Assembly: GCF_014648475.1 (NCBI RefSeq)
Contig: NZ_BMRE01000002.1
Location: 372,001 to 436,000, forward strand
DNA: 64,000 nt
Reading direction: 5' to 3'
Origin: Lentzea flava
GTDB taxonomy: Bacteria; Actinomycetota; Actinomycetes; Mycobacteriales; Pseudonocardiaceae
Shown: positions 42,780 to 51,730 of the stretch, one piece after another
Position numbering within the stretch: position 1 is the stretch's first letter
Layout: each line of letters opens with the position of its first letter
The notes under the pieces: model-generated
Databases searched by the model: none
The model's input: only the letters and a program-made list of their open reading frames with translations
What the model was told of the DNA's origin: nothing
Program-made: the position numbers and the translations under genes

Positions 42780-43381
42780 GGTTGCTGCTGGTCAGGCACG
42801 GCGAGACGGCGTCGAACATCGAACGCAAGCTGGACACGGCCATGCCGGGTCCTCCGCTCACCGAGCTCGGCCACAAGCAGGCCCGCGAACTGGCCGACAC
42901 CCTCGCCGGCGAGGAGATCACCGCCGTCTACGCGAGCATCGGCCTGCGCGCCCAGCAAACCGCCGCCCCCACCGCCGAACGCTTCGGCCTGCCGGTGCAG
43001 ATCCTCCCCGGCATCCACGAGATCCAGGTCGGCTCCCTCGAAGGCCGCAACGACACCGAGGCCTACAAGACCTACCTCGACACCGTGATGCAGTGGGCGG
43101 AGGGCGCCCTGCACGTGGCGTTCCCCGGCGGCGGCGAGACCGGGCAGCAGGTGCTGGACCGGTTCCTCGGCGCCATCGACTCCATCCGCTCCATCCGCCA
43201 GGACGGCACGGTCATGGTCGTGACGCACGGCGGCGCGGGCCGCATGGGTGCGTTAGCGCTCGCGGACAACGTGCCGGTGGAGCTGGCGGAGAACCTGCTG
43301 CCGAACACCGGGGTCGTGGTGCTGGAGAGCGAGGGCGACGGCTGGGTGTGCCGCTCGTGGGCGGGCGTCGAGGTGGCTTAG
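42776..43381 (+). CDS. Histidine phosphatase family protein
   Basis: 201 aa from GTG 42776, coupled to pheA. Phosphoglycerate-mutase-like fold: catalytic LLLVRHGETASN at the N-terminus, LTELGHKQAREL, and MVVTHGGAGRMG with the second catalytic His. Substrate unknown. Ends in a 4-nt stop overlap (TTAG, 43378-43381) with the convergent metallopeptidase gene. Confidence 0.9.
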   Translation: MRLLLVRHGETASNIERKLDTAMPGPPLTELGHKQARELADTLAGEEITAVYASIGLRAQQTAAPTAERFGLPVQILPGIHEIQVGSLEGRNDTEAYKTYLDTVMQWAEGALHVAFPGGGETGQQVLDRFLGAIDSIRSIRQDGTVMVVTHGGAGRMGALALADNVPVELAENLLPNTGVVVLESEGDGWVCRSWAGVEVA

Positions 43382-43728
43382 CCCCAGCCCAGCTCGTGCA
43401 GCTTCGCGTCGTCCACCCCGAAGTGGTGCGCGATCTCGTGCACCACGGTGATGATCACTTCCTCCACGACGTCGTCCTCCGACTCGCAGATGTCGAGGAT
43501 CGCCTCGCGGTAGATGAAGATGTGGTCCGGCAGCGCGCCGCCGTAGTCCGTGTTGCGCTCGGTCAGCGCGATCCCCTGGTACAGCCCGAGCAGTGAGGGC
43601 TCCTCGGGGTTGCGGTCCTCGACCAGCACCACCACGTTGTTCATGGCGTACATGAACTCGGGCGGGATCATGTCCAGGGCTTCTTCGACCAGCTCGTCGA
43701 AACGAGCCCTGGTCATCTCCACGGTCAT
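43378..43728 (-). CDS. Metallopeptidase family protein (zincin-like)
   Basis: 116 aa from ATG 43728. The small zincin family with HEIAHHFGVDD, an HExxH zinc site with a downstream acidic ligand; also DHIFIYREAI. Usual size for the family. It is coupled (4-nt overlap) to the septum-formation gene upstream, so they may act in the same process. Target unknown. Confidence 0.88.
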   Translation of the reverse strand: MTVEMTRARFDELVEEALDMIPPEFMYAMNNVVVLVEDRNPEEPSLLGLYQGIALTERNTDYGGALPDHIFIYREAILDICESEDDVVEEVIITVVHEIAHHFGVDDAKLHELGWG

Positions 43729-44810
43729 CGCTTCTCGGTGGTCGTCGTGGGCTCGCTCGACGACGGCTTGTCCGGCTTGCCGGACTCCGTGGGCTTGCCC
43801 GACTCGGACGGCTTGCTGGTGTCCGAGTGCAGCGGGGCGCCGGTCGGCTCGTCCTGGGGCTTCACCGCGGTGGTCTGGGGCGGGTTCGACGTGGTCAGCG
43901 GGGCGCCGTTGGGGTTGCGGACGCTGTCCTTCCACGCCACCAGGTTGTTGCCCTGGGGGACGGCGCCGATCTTGCAGTTGGCCTTGCGGGAGCCGACGGC
44001 CCAGCTCTTCTCCGAGCGGGTGTCCCAGGTGACGAGCAGGCCCTTGGCCTTCAGGTCGGCGCCGCCGGTGTACTCGTTGGCGATGGCCGCGCACTTCTCC
44101 GACATGATCGCGTCCTGCTTGTCGGTCGGCAGGAACTCGCCCTCGGGGTGCTGGACGACGCCGATGATCTCGAACGCGTGCGGCTGGGCGCAGTCGACCG
44201 GGTCGCCGACCGTGTTGTTCTCGCCCAGCGCCACGCAGATGCCGGGGTCGTAGACGTTCGACTGGTCCTGGGTCTTGGCGCTGCCGTACGACGGCAGGGC
44301 CGCTCCGGACGGTGCGGTGACCTGCAGGCCGCAGCGGAGCTGGCGGTAGCCGCTCGACCAGCGGTGCTCGTCGGGGTTCAGCGTGCTGACGCCGTACTTG
44401 CCCTCCGGGTCGAGCTTGTCGGACATGTACGTCTTGGCCGCCTGCGTGCAGTGCTCCTGCGCGATCTTCTCCCAGGCCTCCGCGTTCGGGAACGGCGCTT
44501 CCTTGGGGTACTGCGCAGTGATGTCCGCCGTGCCGGTGACCTCGAAGCGGTGGGCGGCGCCGCAGTCGACCTTCTGCGCGTCGGAGAGGTCTGCCTTGTC
44601 CCAGTTCAGGCACTCGCCGGCGTTCGCCTGGTAGGCCGCGTTGACGAGCTCGCGCTTGGTGCTGAGCGGGCCTCCTGCCAGCACGGACGTGAAGGCGGAC
44701 AACATCAGCAGGGCGAACGCTCCGACGAAAGCGCCGACCATCACAAGCCGCGTGTCGCGGATGTGACCTGATCGACTCAACCAACCGGCGCTCGGAGACA
44801 TCTCATCCAT
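43725..44810 (-). CDS. Septum-formation family membrane protein
   Basis: 361 aa from ATG 44810 (an upstream in-frame start at 44879 adds no signal). One transmembrane helix at about 22-45, then two repeats of the actinobacterial Septum_form domain, each with G-x-C and DC-x-x-x-H-x-F-E-V (ECLNW and VDCGAAHRFEV; ICVAL and VDCAQPHAFEI). The C-terminal 70 residues are a Ser/Pro/Thr/Lys-rich disordered tail. Located outside the membrane and likely linked to division or cell-wall work. Operon with the metallopeptidase. Confidence 0.82.
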   Translation of the reverse strand: MDEMSPSAGWLSRSGHIRDTRLVMVGAFVGAFALLMLSAFTSVLAGGPLSTKRELVNAAYQANAGECLNWDKADLSDAQKVDCGAAHRFEVTGTADITAQYPKEAPFPNAEAWEKIAQEHCTQAAKTYMSDKLDPEGKYGVSTLNPDEHRWSSGYRQLRCGLQVTAPSGAALPSYGSAKTQDQSNVYDPGICVALGENNTVGDPVDCAQPHAFEIIGVVQHPEGEFLPTDKQDAIMSEKCAAIANEYTGGADLKAKGLLVTWDTRSEKSWAVGSRKANCKIGAVPQGNNLVAWKDSVRNPNGAPLTTSNPPQTTAVKPQDEPTGAPLHSDTSKPSESGKPTESGKPDKPSSSEPTTTTEKR

Positions 44811-44933
44811 GATGCCCGTGCTGTGTGAGACGGCTGTGCGCCGGGTTGGGTCGAGTGTTGCTATTAGGACACTCGTCACTCAATCGGCCGTGTTTCGGCT
44901 GCTTCGCTCGGTACCTTGCCCGCGGGAGTGGTG

Positions 44934-45572
44934 ATGACTGACAACAACCAGCCAGGACCTGGCCGGCCGGCGCCCGAGCCAGGGCAGCCCGGCCAGCCGC
45001 AACAGCCGCCGCCGTACCAGCCGGCGCCGCAGCCGCAGCCGCCCGTGAAGAAGGGCAAGGGCAGCGTCCGCCAGCAGCAGGCCGGTGTGACGAAGCCGCG
45101 TCAGCCGACGGTCGCCGAGCAACGGGCTCGTGCCGCCGCGCTGAAGGCTCAGCAGGAGCGGTTCGCCGCCGAGTCCGCCGCGTTCGAGAAGCGCCGCAAG
45201 ACGCGCAAGCGCCTGCTCATCGGTGGTGGCGTCACGCTGGGCGTCGTCGCGCTGGTCGCGATCTGGTACGCCGCCGCCAGCCCGAAGAACGTCCAGGCGC
45301 AGTGCACGGACCAGAACAACGTCATCGTCGACGACGACTACTGCAGCGACTCGTACTACCGCAGTCACGGCGGGTACTCGAGCGGTGGCTTCATCTACAT
45401 CGGCAGCAACTCGTACCGCTACAACTACGGCGGCACGGGCGTGGTCGGTCAGAAGGTGACGGGCGGCAGCTACACCATCCCCAAGGGCGCGAACGTCACC
45501 ACCAAGTCCGGCACGACGGTGCAGCGCGGTGGCTTCGGCATCAGCAGCGGCTCGTCGAGCAGCGGAGGCTGA
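44934..45572 (+). CDS. Proline-rich membrane protein preceding a YgiC-like gene (YgiB-like position)
   Basis: 212 aa from ATG 44934 with GGGAG upstream. Residues 1-50 are Pro/Gln-rich, 55-100 basic and helical, then one transmembrane segment (about 103-123). The outer part starts with QCTDQNNVIVDDDYCSD and is Tyr/Gly/Ser-rich (YSSGGFIYIGSNSYRYNYGG). It lies 6 bp before a glutathionylspermidine-synthase-like gene, the place of ygiB in the ygiB-ygiC pair of Gram-negatives. Function unknown. Confidence 0.7.
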   Translation: MTDNNQPGPGRPAPEPGQPGQPQQPPPYQPAPQPQPPVKKGKGSVRQQQAGVTKPRQPTVAEQRARAAALKAQQERFAAESAAFEKRRKTRKRLLIGGGVTLGVVALVAIWYAAASPKNVQAQCTDQNNVIVDDDYCSDSYYRSHGGYSSGGFIYIGSNSYRYNYGGTGVVGQKVTGGSYTIPKGANVTTKSGTTVQRGGFGISSGSSSSGG

Positions 45573-45578
45573 CCGAAG

Positions 45579-46742
45579 TTGCGTCGTGAAACCTCGCAAC
45601 CGCGGCCGAACTGGCAGCGCACGGTGTCGGACCAGGGGTTGGTCTTCGGCCTGCCCGCCAAGTACGCGAACGGCTCCGACCGGCCCTACTGGGACGAGTC
45701 GGTGCACTACGTGTTCGAGATGAGCGAGATCCTCTCGCTGGAAGCCGACGTCGAGCTGCTCCACTCCATGTGCCTCGACGCGGTCGACAACGTGGTGCTG
45801 ACCGAGCGCTACCGCGACTTCGGCATCCCCGAGTGGGTCTGGCCGCACATCGCCGAGTCGTGGCGCCGCCGCGACCCGCACGTCTACGGACGCTTCGACC
45901 TGCGCTACGACGGGTCGGGCCCGGCGAAGCTGCTCGAGTACAACGCCGACACTCCCACGTCGTTGCTCGAGGCCGCCTACATCCAGTGGTACTGGAAGAC
46001 CGACGTCTTCCCGGACGACGACCAGTGGAACTCGCTGCACGAGCGCCTGGTCGAGCGCTGGGCCGAGATCGGCGCCAAGCTGCCCTCCGGTGAGCTGCAC
46101 TTCAGCTGGTCGAGCGCCGACCCGTCCGGCGAGGACCACCTCACCGCGGCCTGCCTGCAGGAGACGGCCGCCGAGGCGGGCCTCAACACGGTGGGCATCT
46201 CGATGGAGGACATCGGCTGGGACACGCTGCTCAACCGGTTCGTCGACCTCGAAGAGGCCCCGATGAGCACGGTGTTCAAGCTCTACCCGTGGGAGTGGGT
46301 GGTCGAGGAGCAGTTCGGCCGGCACGCCGTCGAGTCGCTGCCCGGAACCCTGTGGATCGAGCCGCTGTGGAAGATGCTGCTCTCCAACAAGGCGCTGCTC
46401 GCGATCCTGTGGGAGATGTACCCGGGCCACCCCAACCTGCTCCCGGCCTACCTGAACGACCCCGGCATGCTCACCGAGTACGTGCGCAAACCGCTGCTCG
46501 GCCGCGAGGGGTCGAACATCCAGATCGTCGCCCCCGGTTACGAGACGCAGACCGGTGGTGTGTACGGCAAAGAAGGTTTCGTGTACCAGCTGTTCGATCC
46601 GCTTCCGGACTTCGACGGCTACCGCCCCGCATTGGGCGCCTGGGTCGTCGGCGACACGTCGGCAGGCCTCGGCATCCGGGAAACGGTCGGTCTCGTGACC
46701 GACGATGGCGCGGCGTTCGTGCCGCATCGAATTGTTGAGTAA
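45579..46742 (+). CDS. Glutathionylspermidine-synthase-family ATP-grasp protein (YgiC-like)
   Basis: 387 aa from TTG 45579, with GGAGG 10 nt upstream. ATP-grasp ligase fold of the GSP_synth family: FDLRYDGSGPAKLLEYNADT, PTSLLEAAYIQWYW, and the C-terminal KEGFVYQLFDPLPDFDGYRP. The amidase half of E. coli Gsp is absent. Actinomycetes make mycothiol rather than glutathione, so the true amine and carboxyl substrates are unknown. Middle gene of a triad with DUF350. Confidence 0.87.
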   Translation: MRRETSQPRPNWQRTVSDQGLVFGLPAKYANGSDRPYWDESVHYVFEMSEILSLEADVELLHSMCLDAVDNVVLTERYRDFGIPEWVWPHIAESWRRRDPHVYGRFDLRYDGSGPAKLLEYNADTPTSLLEAAYIQWYWKTDVFPDDDQWNSLHERLVERWAEIGAKLPSGELHFSWSSADPSGEDHLTAACLQETAAEAGLNTVGISMEDIGWDTLLNRFVDLEEAPMSTVFKLYPWEWVVEEQFGRHAVESLPGTLWIEPLWKMLLSNKALLAILWEMYPGHPNLLPAYLNDPGMLTEYVRKPLLGREGSNIQIVAPGYETQTGGVYGKEGFVYQLFDPLPDFDGYRPALGAWVVGDTSAGLGIRETVGLVTDDGAAFVPHRIVE

Positions 46743-46763
46743 GACTCCGAAAGGGAACAGCTA

Positions 46764-47219
46764 ATGACGACCACGCTGCTCGCGTTGGATCCCGGCTTCG
46801 GCGCGACCCTGGGCCGGAACATCGGCGCGATCGCGCTGTACGCCGTCGTCGGTCTCGTCCTCATGGTGTTCGGCTTCTACGCGATCGACTGGACGACGCC
46901 GGGCAAGCTGTCCGCCCTCGTCCGCAACGGCGCCCCGAACGCGGTCATCGTGACCGCCTCCGGCCTGCTGTCGATGGCGTTCATCGTCGTCATCGCCATC
47001 ACCAGCTCGGTCGGCAAGCTCGACGAGGGCCTGCTGTCCGCGCTGGTCTACGGCCTGGTCGGCATCGTCGTGCAGGTCGCCGCGGTGCGCCTGCTGGAGT
47101 TCGTGACCCGGCTCGACATCGGCGCGATCATCGAGTCGGACCGGTTCGCGCCCGCCTCGGCCGTCGTCGCTTCCGCGCACGTCGCCCTCGGTCTCGTGGT
47201 GGCGGTCGCCATCAGCTAG
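46764..47219 (+). CDS. DUF350 (YjfL-like) membrane protein
   Basis: 151 aa, ATG with GAAAGGGA upstream. Four transmembrane segments (about 18-38, 55-80, 88-105, 125-150) of the DUF350 family, commonly next to GSP-synthase-like genes. It may be a membrane anchor or channel for the product. A large nested palindrome follows. Confidence 0.85.
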   Translation: MTTTLLALDPGFGATLGRNIGAIALYAVVGLVLMVFGFYAIDWTTPGKLSALVRNGAPNAVIVTASGLLSMAFIVVIAITSSVGKLDEGLLSALVYGLVGIVVQVAAVRLLEFVTRLDIGAIIESDRFAPASAVVASAHVALGLVVAVAIS

Positions 47220-47235
47220 CCCGTCCGAGACGCGC

Positions 47236-47295
47236 AGTCCCCGCCCGCACCGCCGCATCCGGATATCCGGATGAGAGGTGGAACGGGCGGGGACT
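47236..47295. repeat. Nested palindrome between DUF350 and serS
   Basis: Outer arms AGTCCCCGCCCG (47236-47247) and CGGGCGGGGACT (47284-47295) are perfect complements. Inside lies an 18-bp perfect palindrome, CATCCGGATATCCGGATG (47256-47273), with further CACC/GGTG pairing. The right outer arm touches the serS -10 box (TACCCT, 47295-47300), and TTTT follows at 47300-47303. It could terminate the DUF350 transcript or act as a DNA cruciform/operator for serS. Confidence 0.75.
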
Positions 47296-47307
47296 ACCCT
47301 TTTCAGG

Positions 47308-48561
47308 GTGATTGACCTCAAGGTGTTGCGCGAGAACCCGGAGATCGTGCGCGCTTCGCAGCGCGCCCGCGGCGAGGACGAGGGCGTCGTCGACTCCCTG
47401 CTGTCCGCTGACGAGCGCCGGCGGACCGCCATCTCCCGCGCGGACACCCTGCGTGCCGAGCAGAAGGTGCTCGGCAAGGAGGTCGGCAAGGCCAAGGGCG
47501 ACGAGCGCAACGCCCTGCTCGCCAAGGCGAAGGACCTGGCCGCCGAGGTCAAGGCCGCCGAGGCCGAGCAGAACGCCACCGCCGAGGAGGTCAACGAGCT
47601 CCTCGCCAAGATCCCGAACCTGGTGCACCCGGACGCGCCGGTCGGCGGCGAGGACGACTTCGTCGTGCTCAAGACGGTGGGTGAGCCGCGCACGTTCGAC
47701 TTCGAGCCGCTCGACCACCTCGACCTGGGCACCAAACTCGGCGCGATCGACATGGAGCGCGGCGCCAAGGTCGGCGGCAGCCGGTTCTACTTCCTCAAGG
47801 GCGTCGGCGCGCAGCTCGAGCTCGCGCTGCTCAACATGGCCGCGCAGCAGGCCACGGCCAACGGGTTCCAGCTCATGATCACGCCGACGCTGGTCCGGCC
47901 GGAGATCATGGCGGGCACCGGGTTCCTCGGCGCGCACTCGAGCGAGATCTACCACCTGCCGAACGACGACCTGTACCTCGTCGGCACGTCGGAGGTGCCG
48001 CTCGCGGGCTACCACGCCGACGAGATCCTCGACGGCGAGAAGCGGTACGCGGGCTGGTCGTCGTGCTACCGGCGCGAGGCAGGGTCGTACGGCAAGGACA
48101 CCCGCGGCATCATCCGCGTGCACCAGTTCAACAAGGTCGAGATGTTCTCCTACGTGAAGCCCGAGGACGCCGAGGCGGAGCACGCCAGGCTGCTCGCGTG
48201 GGAGGAGGAGATGCTCGCCAAGATCGAGGTGCCCTACCGCGTCATCGACACGGCCACCGGCGACCTCGGCATGTCGGCCCACCGCAAGTTCGACTGCGAG
48301 GCGTGGGTGCCGACGCAGCAGAAGTACCGCGAGCTGACCTCGACGTCGAACTGCACCACGTTCCAGGCGCGCCGGCTCAACGTGCGCTACCGCGACGAGA
48401 ACGGCAAGTCGCAGATCGCCGCCACGCTGAACGGCACGCTGGCGACCACGCGGTGGATCGTCGCGATCCTGGAGAACCACCAGAACGCCGACGGCTCCGT
48501 CACCGTCCCGGAGGCCATGCGGCCGTTCATGGGCGGCCAGGAAGTGCTCAAGCCGGTGTAG
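47308..48561 (+). CDS. serS: Seryl-tRNA synthetase
   Basis: 417 aa from GTG 47308; TACCCT 7 nt upstream suggests a leaderless message. Class II synthetase: N-terminal coiled-coil arm (about 25-105, which grips tRNA-Ser), motif 2 [20 protein letters not shown], and motif 3 near [17 protein letters not shown]. Charges serine on tRNA-Ser and Sec-tRNA. Single essential-type gene, unlinked in function to its neighbours. Confidence 0.96.
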   Translation: MIDLKVLRENPEIVRASQRARGEDEGVVDSLLSADERRRTAISRADTLRAEQKVLGKEVGKAKGDERNALLAKAKDLAAEVKAAEAEQNATAEEVNELLAKIPNLVHPDAPVGGEDDFVVLKTVGEPRTFDFEPLDHLDLGTKLGAIDMERGAKVGGSRFYFLKGVGAQLELALLNMAAQQATANGFQLMITPTLVRPEIMAGTGFLGAHSSEIYHLPNDDLYLVGTSEVPLAGYHADEILDGEKRYAGWSSCYRREAGSYGKDTRGIIRVHQFNKVEMFSYVKPEDAEAEHARLLAWEEEMLAKIEVPYRVIDTATGDLGMSAHRKFDCEAWVPTQQKYRELTSTSNCTTFQARRLNVRYRDENGKSQIAATLNGTLATTRWIVAILENHQNADGSVTVPEAMRPFMGGQEVLKPV

Positions 48562-48671
48562 GCGGCCCAACTGGCCCTACCAGCCGGTCCGGTACAGTGG
48601 CTACCCGTCCGCGCCCGGCGAATCCGCTGGTGGCGTGGGTTACACGGCAACCGACGGGCAGGACGGACCAG

Positions 48672-49370
48672 GTGGCGAACCGCATTCACGAGACCGCGAT
48701 CATCGGTGCGGAGGTCGAGCTCGGCGACGACAACGTCATCGGCCCCTACACGGTGATCGCCGGTCCGTGCCGGATCGGCGACGGCAACTTCATCGGGCCG
48801 CACGTGAGCATCGGCGGGCCGGCCGAGTACCTCAGCGCACCGCACGTCGCGGGCTGGGACGGCGAGGTCGAGGGCCCCGGTGTGGTGATCGGCGACCGCA
48901 ACCGCATCCGCGAGTTCGTCACGATCAACCAGGGCGTCACGGACGCCACCAGGGTCGGCAACGACAACTACGTCATGGGCCGCGCGCACATCGCCCACGA
49001 CTGCGTGGTCGACAACAACGTCGTCATCACGAGTGCCGTCCAGATCGCCGGGCACTGCCACGTGTGGTCGGGCAGCAACATCGGCCTCGGCACCGTCGTG
49101 CACCAGGGCGTGCAGATCGGGCCCGGCGCGATGGTCGGCCTCGGCTCCGCCATCCGCAAGGAGGTGGGTGCGTTCACGATCACGCTGGGCAACCCCGCCC
49201 GCACGACCGGCGTCAACGTCATCGGCCTGCAGCGCCGCGGGTGCAGCGAGGAATCAATCGCCGCGCTCACGGGTTTCCTCACGGGGAAGGAGCAGGAGGT
49301 TCCCGCCGGTCTGCCGGAGGAGCTCACCACCTTGCTGAAGGCGTGGACCCAGCGCGCCGAGCAGCACTGA
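48672..49370 (+). CDS. LpxA-like acyl-ACP-dependent acyltransferase (left-handed beta helix)
   Basis: 232 aa from GTG 48672. Hexapeptide-repeat beta helix with close LpxA features: GDRNRIREFVTINQG, GRAHIAHDCVV (His109 aligns with catalytic His125 of E. coli LpxA, His106 with His122), IAGHCHV and TVVHQGV for the other two His, then GNPARTTGVNVIGLQRRG. LpxA moves a 3-hydroxyacyl chain from ACP to UDP-GlcNAc, the start of lipid A. This organism should lack lipid A; an ACP gene follows at once, so an acylated nucleotide sugar of another kind is likely. Confidence 0.85.
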   Translation: MANRIHETAIIGAEVELGDDNVIGPYTVIAGPCRIGDGNFIGPHVSIGGPAEYLSAPHVAGWDGEVEGPGVVIGDRNRIREFVTINQGVTDATRVGNDNYVMGRAHIAHDCVVDNNVVITSAVQIAGHCHVWSGSNIGLGTVVHQGVQIGPGAMVGLGSAIRKEVGAFTITLGNPARTTGVNVIGLQRRGCSEESIAALTGFLTGKEQEVPAGLPEELTTLLKAWTQRAEQH

Positions 49371-49402
49371 CGCCGTCCACGCACCGATTCGGAAGAGAGA
49401 AC

Positions 49403-49636
49403 ATGAACGACCGCCTTCGCGCTGTTTTCGTCGACGCCCTGCAGCTGGACGACGACGTCGACGTCGAAAGTCTCAAGTACCGCGACATCGAGGCGTGGGA
49501 CTCGGTCGGCCACATGGCGCTGATCGCGGCCATCGAGGACGAGTTCGACGTGCAGTTCGAGACCGAGCAGGTCATCGACATGAGCAGCTTCAAGGTCGCC
49601 GTCGACATGCTCAAGGGTCTCGGCGTCAGTGAGTGA
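49403..49636 (+). CDS. Acyl carrier protein
   Basis: 77 aa, ATG with GGAAGAG upstream. Four-helix ACP with AWDSVGHMALI, Ser34 being the phosphopantetheine site, and an acidic helix II (AIEDEFDVQFETEQV). A dedicated carrier for this operon, separate from the housekeeping FabF-linked ACP. Overlaps the SDR start by 8 nt. Confidence 0.93.
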   Translation: MNDRLRAVFVDALQLDDDVDVESLKYRDIEAWDSVGHMALIAAIEDEFDVQFETEQVIDMSSFKVAVDMLKGLGVSE

Positions 49637-50357
49637 TTTCACCGGCAAGGTCGCGGTCGTCACCGGCGGCACGCGGGGCATCGGCTTCGCGACCGCGCGG
49701 GCTCTGCGCGAGGCCGGTGCGACCGTCGTTCTGACGGGCAGGGACGCGGAGACGGCCGCCAAGAGGGCGCAGGAGATCGACGCGCACGGCGTGGCGCTCG
49801 ACGTCTCGGACTCGGCCGCGGTGAAGGACGTCTTCAAGGCGATCGCCAAGGAGCACGGCCGCATCGACGTGCTCGTCGCCAGCGCTGGAGTGCTGGAGGG
49901 CGGGCTGATCGGCATGCTCACCGACGAGCACGTCGCCACGACGCTGGGCACGAACGTCGCGGGCACCATCGCCTGCGTCCAGGCCGCCGCCCGCGCCATG
50001 ATGCGCAAGCGCAGCGGCTCGATCGTGCTGCTCGGCTCGATCGTGGGCGAGCGCGGCAACGCAGGTCAGGCCGTGTACGCCGCCTCGAAGGCCGCGCTCA
50101 GCGCGTTCGCCAAGTCCGCGGCGAAGGAGCTCGGCCGCAGCGGCATCCGGGTCAACGCGGTCGCGCCCGGTGTGATCCAGACCGATCTCATCGCCGAGCA
50201 GTCCGACGAGGTGCTCGCGAAGATCAAGGACGACACCGCACTGCGCCGCCTCGGCACGGCGGACGAGGTCGCGAAGGTGATCGCGTTCCTGGCGGGTGAC
50301 GACGCGTCGTTCGTGACCGGCCAGGTGCTCGGGATCGACGGAGGACTGGTGCTGTGA
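49629..50357 (+). CDS. SDR-family reductase (FabG-like)
   Basis: 242 aa, GTG start inside the ACP gene. Rossmann TGGTRGIGFATARAL, catalytic SIVLLGS Ser, YAASKAAL Tyr-Lys and the C-terminal GQVLGIDGG. FabG-type enzymes reduce 3-oxoacyl-ACP to 3-hydroxyacyl-ACP, the acyl form used by LpxA. Coupled to the ligase by GTGA. Confidence 0.9.
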   Translation: MSDFTGKVAVVTGGTRGIGFATARALREAGATVVLTGRDAETAAKRAQEIDAHGVALDVSDSAAVKDVFKAIAKEHGRIDVLVASAGVLEGGLIGMLTDEHVATTLGTNVAGTIACVQAAARAMMRKRSGSIVLLGSIVGERGNAGQAVYAASKAALSAFAKSAAKELGRSGIRVNAVAPGVIQTDLIAEQSDEVLAKIKDDTALRRLGTADEVAKVIAFLAGDDASFVTGQVLGIDGGLVL

Positions 50358-51730
50358 AGCTGCTGCACGCAGGCGCCCGGTTGCTCGACGCCACGACCGG
50401 CGAGGTCATCGGCGGCGCGGACCTCGAGGCACGGGTGCAGGAGCGGGCCAAGGCGCTCGCCGACCTGCCACCCGGCGTGCTGTTCGCGCGCATCTCACCC
50501 GACGTGCCCGGCGTGCTCAGCTACCTCGCCGCGCTGGTGGCGAACCGCCCGGTCGCGTTGCTCGACCCGGCGCAGGACCGCGAGGTGCTGGACGGGTTGA
50601 TCGCCCGCTTCCGGCCCGCCGCCGTGCTCGGCATCCAGGACGCCGACCCCGCGCCCGGCTACTCCGGCGACTGGGTGCGCGAGGACGCCGAGGGCGTCGT
50701 GCCGCACGAGGACCTGGCGGTGCTGCTGCCGACGAGCGGCTCGACAGGCAACCCGAAGTTCGTCCGGCTCTCCCGTGCCGCGATCGAGGCCAACGCCGAG
50801 GCCATCGCCGAGGTGCTGGGGATCGACGAGAACGAGATCGCGCCGACGACGCTGCCGCTGCACTACAGCTACGGCATGTCGGTGCTGAACAGCCACCTGG
50901 TCCGCGGCGCGACGGTGCTGCTGGAAGGGTCCGGCGTCGTCGGCCGCGGCTTCTGGGACGCCGTGACGCGGTACGGCGCCACGTCGCTCGCCGGCGTGCC
51001 CTACCACTACGAGATGCTCCGGCGGCTGCGGTTCGACCCGGCCAAGTACCCGACGCTGCGCACGCTGACGCAGGCCGGCGGCAAGCTGCGGCCCGAGCTG
51101 ATCACCGAGTTCCACGAGAAGATGACCGCCGTCGGCGGCCGGATGTTCGTGATGTACGGCCAGACCGAGGCCGCACCCAGGATGGCCACGCTGCCGTCCG
51201 AGCGGCTTCCCGAGAAGCTCGGGTCGGTCGGCCCCGCGCTGCCCGGCGGGACGTTCACGATCCGCGCCGAGGACGGCACCGAGATCACCGAGCCTGGCGT
51301 CACCGGCGAGGTCGTGTACCGCGGCCCGAACGTGATGATGGGCTACGCCGAGTCCGAGGCGGAGCTGGCGCTGGGCGACGTGGTCGGCGGCGAGCTCGTC
51401 ACCGGCGACCTCGGCCACCTCGACGAGGACGGCTTCCTGTTCATCACGGGCAGGATCAAGCGCATCGGCAAGATCTTCGGCAACCGCGTGAGCCTCGACG
51501 ACCTCGAGCAGATCGTGAAGGCGCACGGTGCCGCCGTCGCAGTGCCCGCGGGCGACAAGGTCGTCGTCTGGCTCGACCAGGCGGACTCCGACACCTGCAA
51601 GGCGGCGGCGAAGCTGCTGTCCGAGACCCTGCACCTGCACGTCACGGGCTTCGACGTGCGGCCGAGCGACGGTTTTCCGTTGCTGCCCAGCGGGAAGATC
51701 GACTACCGGTCCCTGGAGGCACAGGTATGA
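50354..51730 (+). CDS. AMP-dependent acyl ligase (acyl-CoA/ACP synthetase)
   Basis: 458 aa, GTG start. Adenylate-forming fold: P-loop LLPTSGSTGNPKFV, MYGQTEAAPRMATLP, TGDLGHLDEDGFLFITGR and the C-terminal PSGKIDYRSLE with catalytic Lys. Probably activates a fatty acid and loads the operon's ACP. Overlaps the next start by ATGA. Confidence 0.9.
   Translation: MKLLHAGARLLDATTGEVIGGADLEARVQERAKALADLPPGVLFARISPDVPGVLSYLAALVANRPVALLDPAQDREVLDGLIARFRPAAVLGIQDADPAPGYSGDWVREDAEGVVPHEDLAVLLPTSGSTGNPKFVRLSRAAIEANAEAIAEVLGIDENEIAPTTLPLHYSYGMSVLNSHLVRGATVLLEGSGVVGRGFWDAVTRYGATSLAGVPYHYEMLRRLRFDPAKYPTLRTLTQAGGKLRPELITEFHEKMTAVGGRMFVMYGQTEAAPRMATLPSERLPEKLGSVGPALPGGTFTIRAEDGTEITEPGVTGEVVYRGPNVMMGYAESEAELALGDVVGGELVTGDLGHLDEDGFLFITGRIKRIGKIFGNRVSLDDLEQIVKAHGAAVAVPAGDKVVVWLDQADSDTCKAAAKLLSETLHLHVTGFDVRPSDGFPLLPSGKIDYRSLEAQV

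Noticed and set aside
48672..49370. A lipid A pathway
   Set aside because: Only the LpxA-like step is seen; lpxC, lpxD and lpxB are absent and the organism is an actinomycete.
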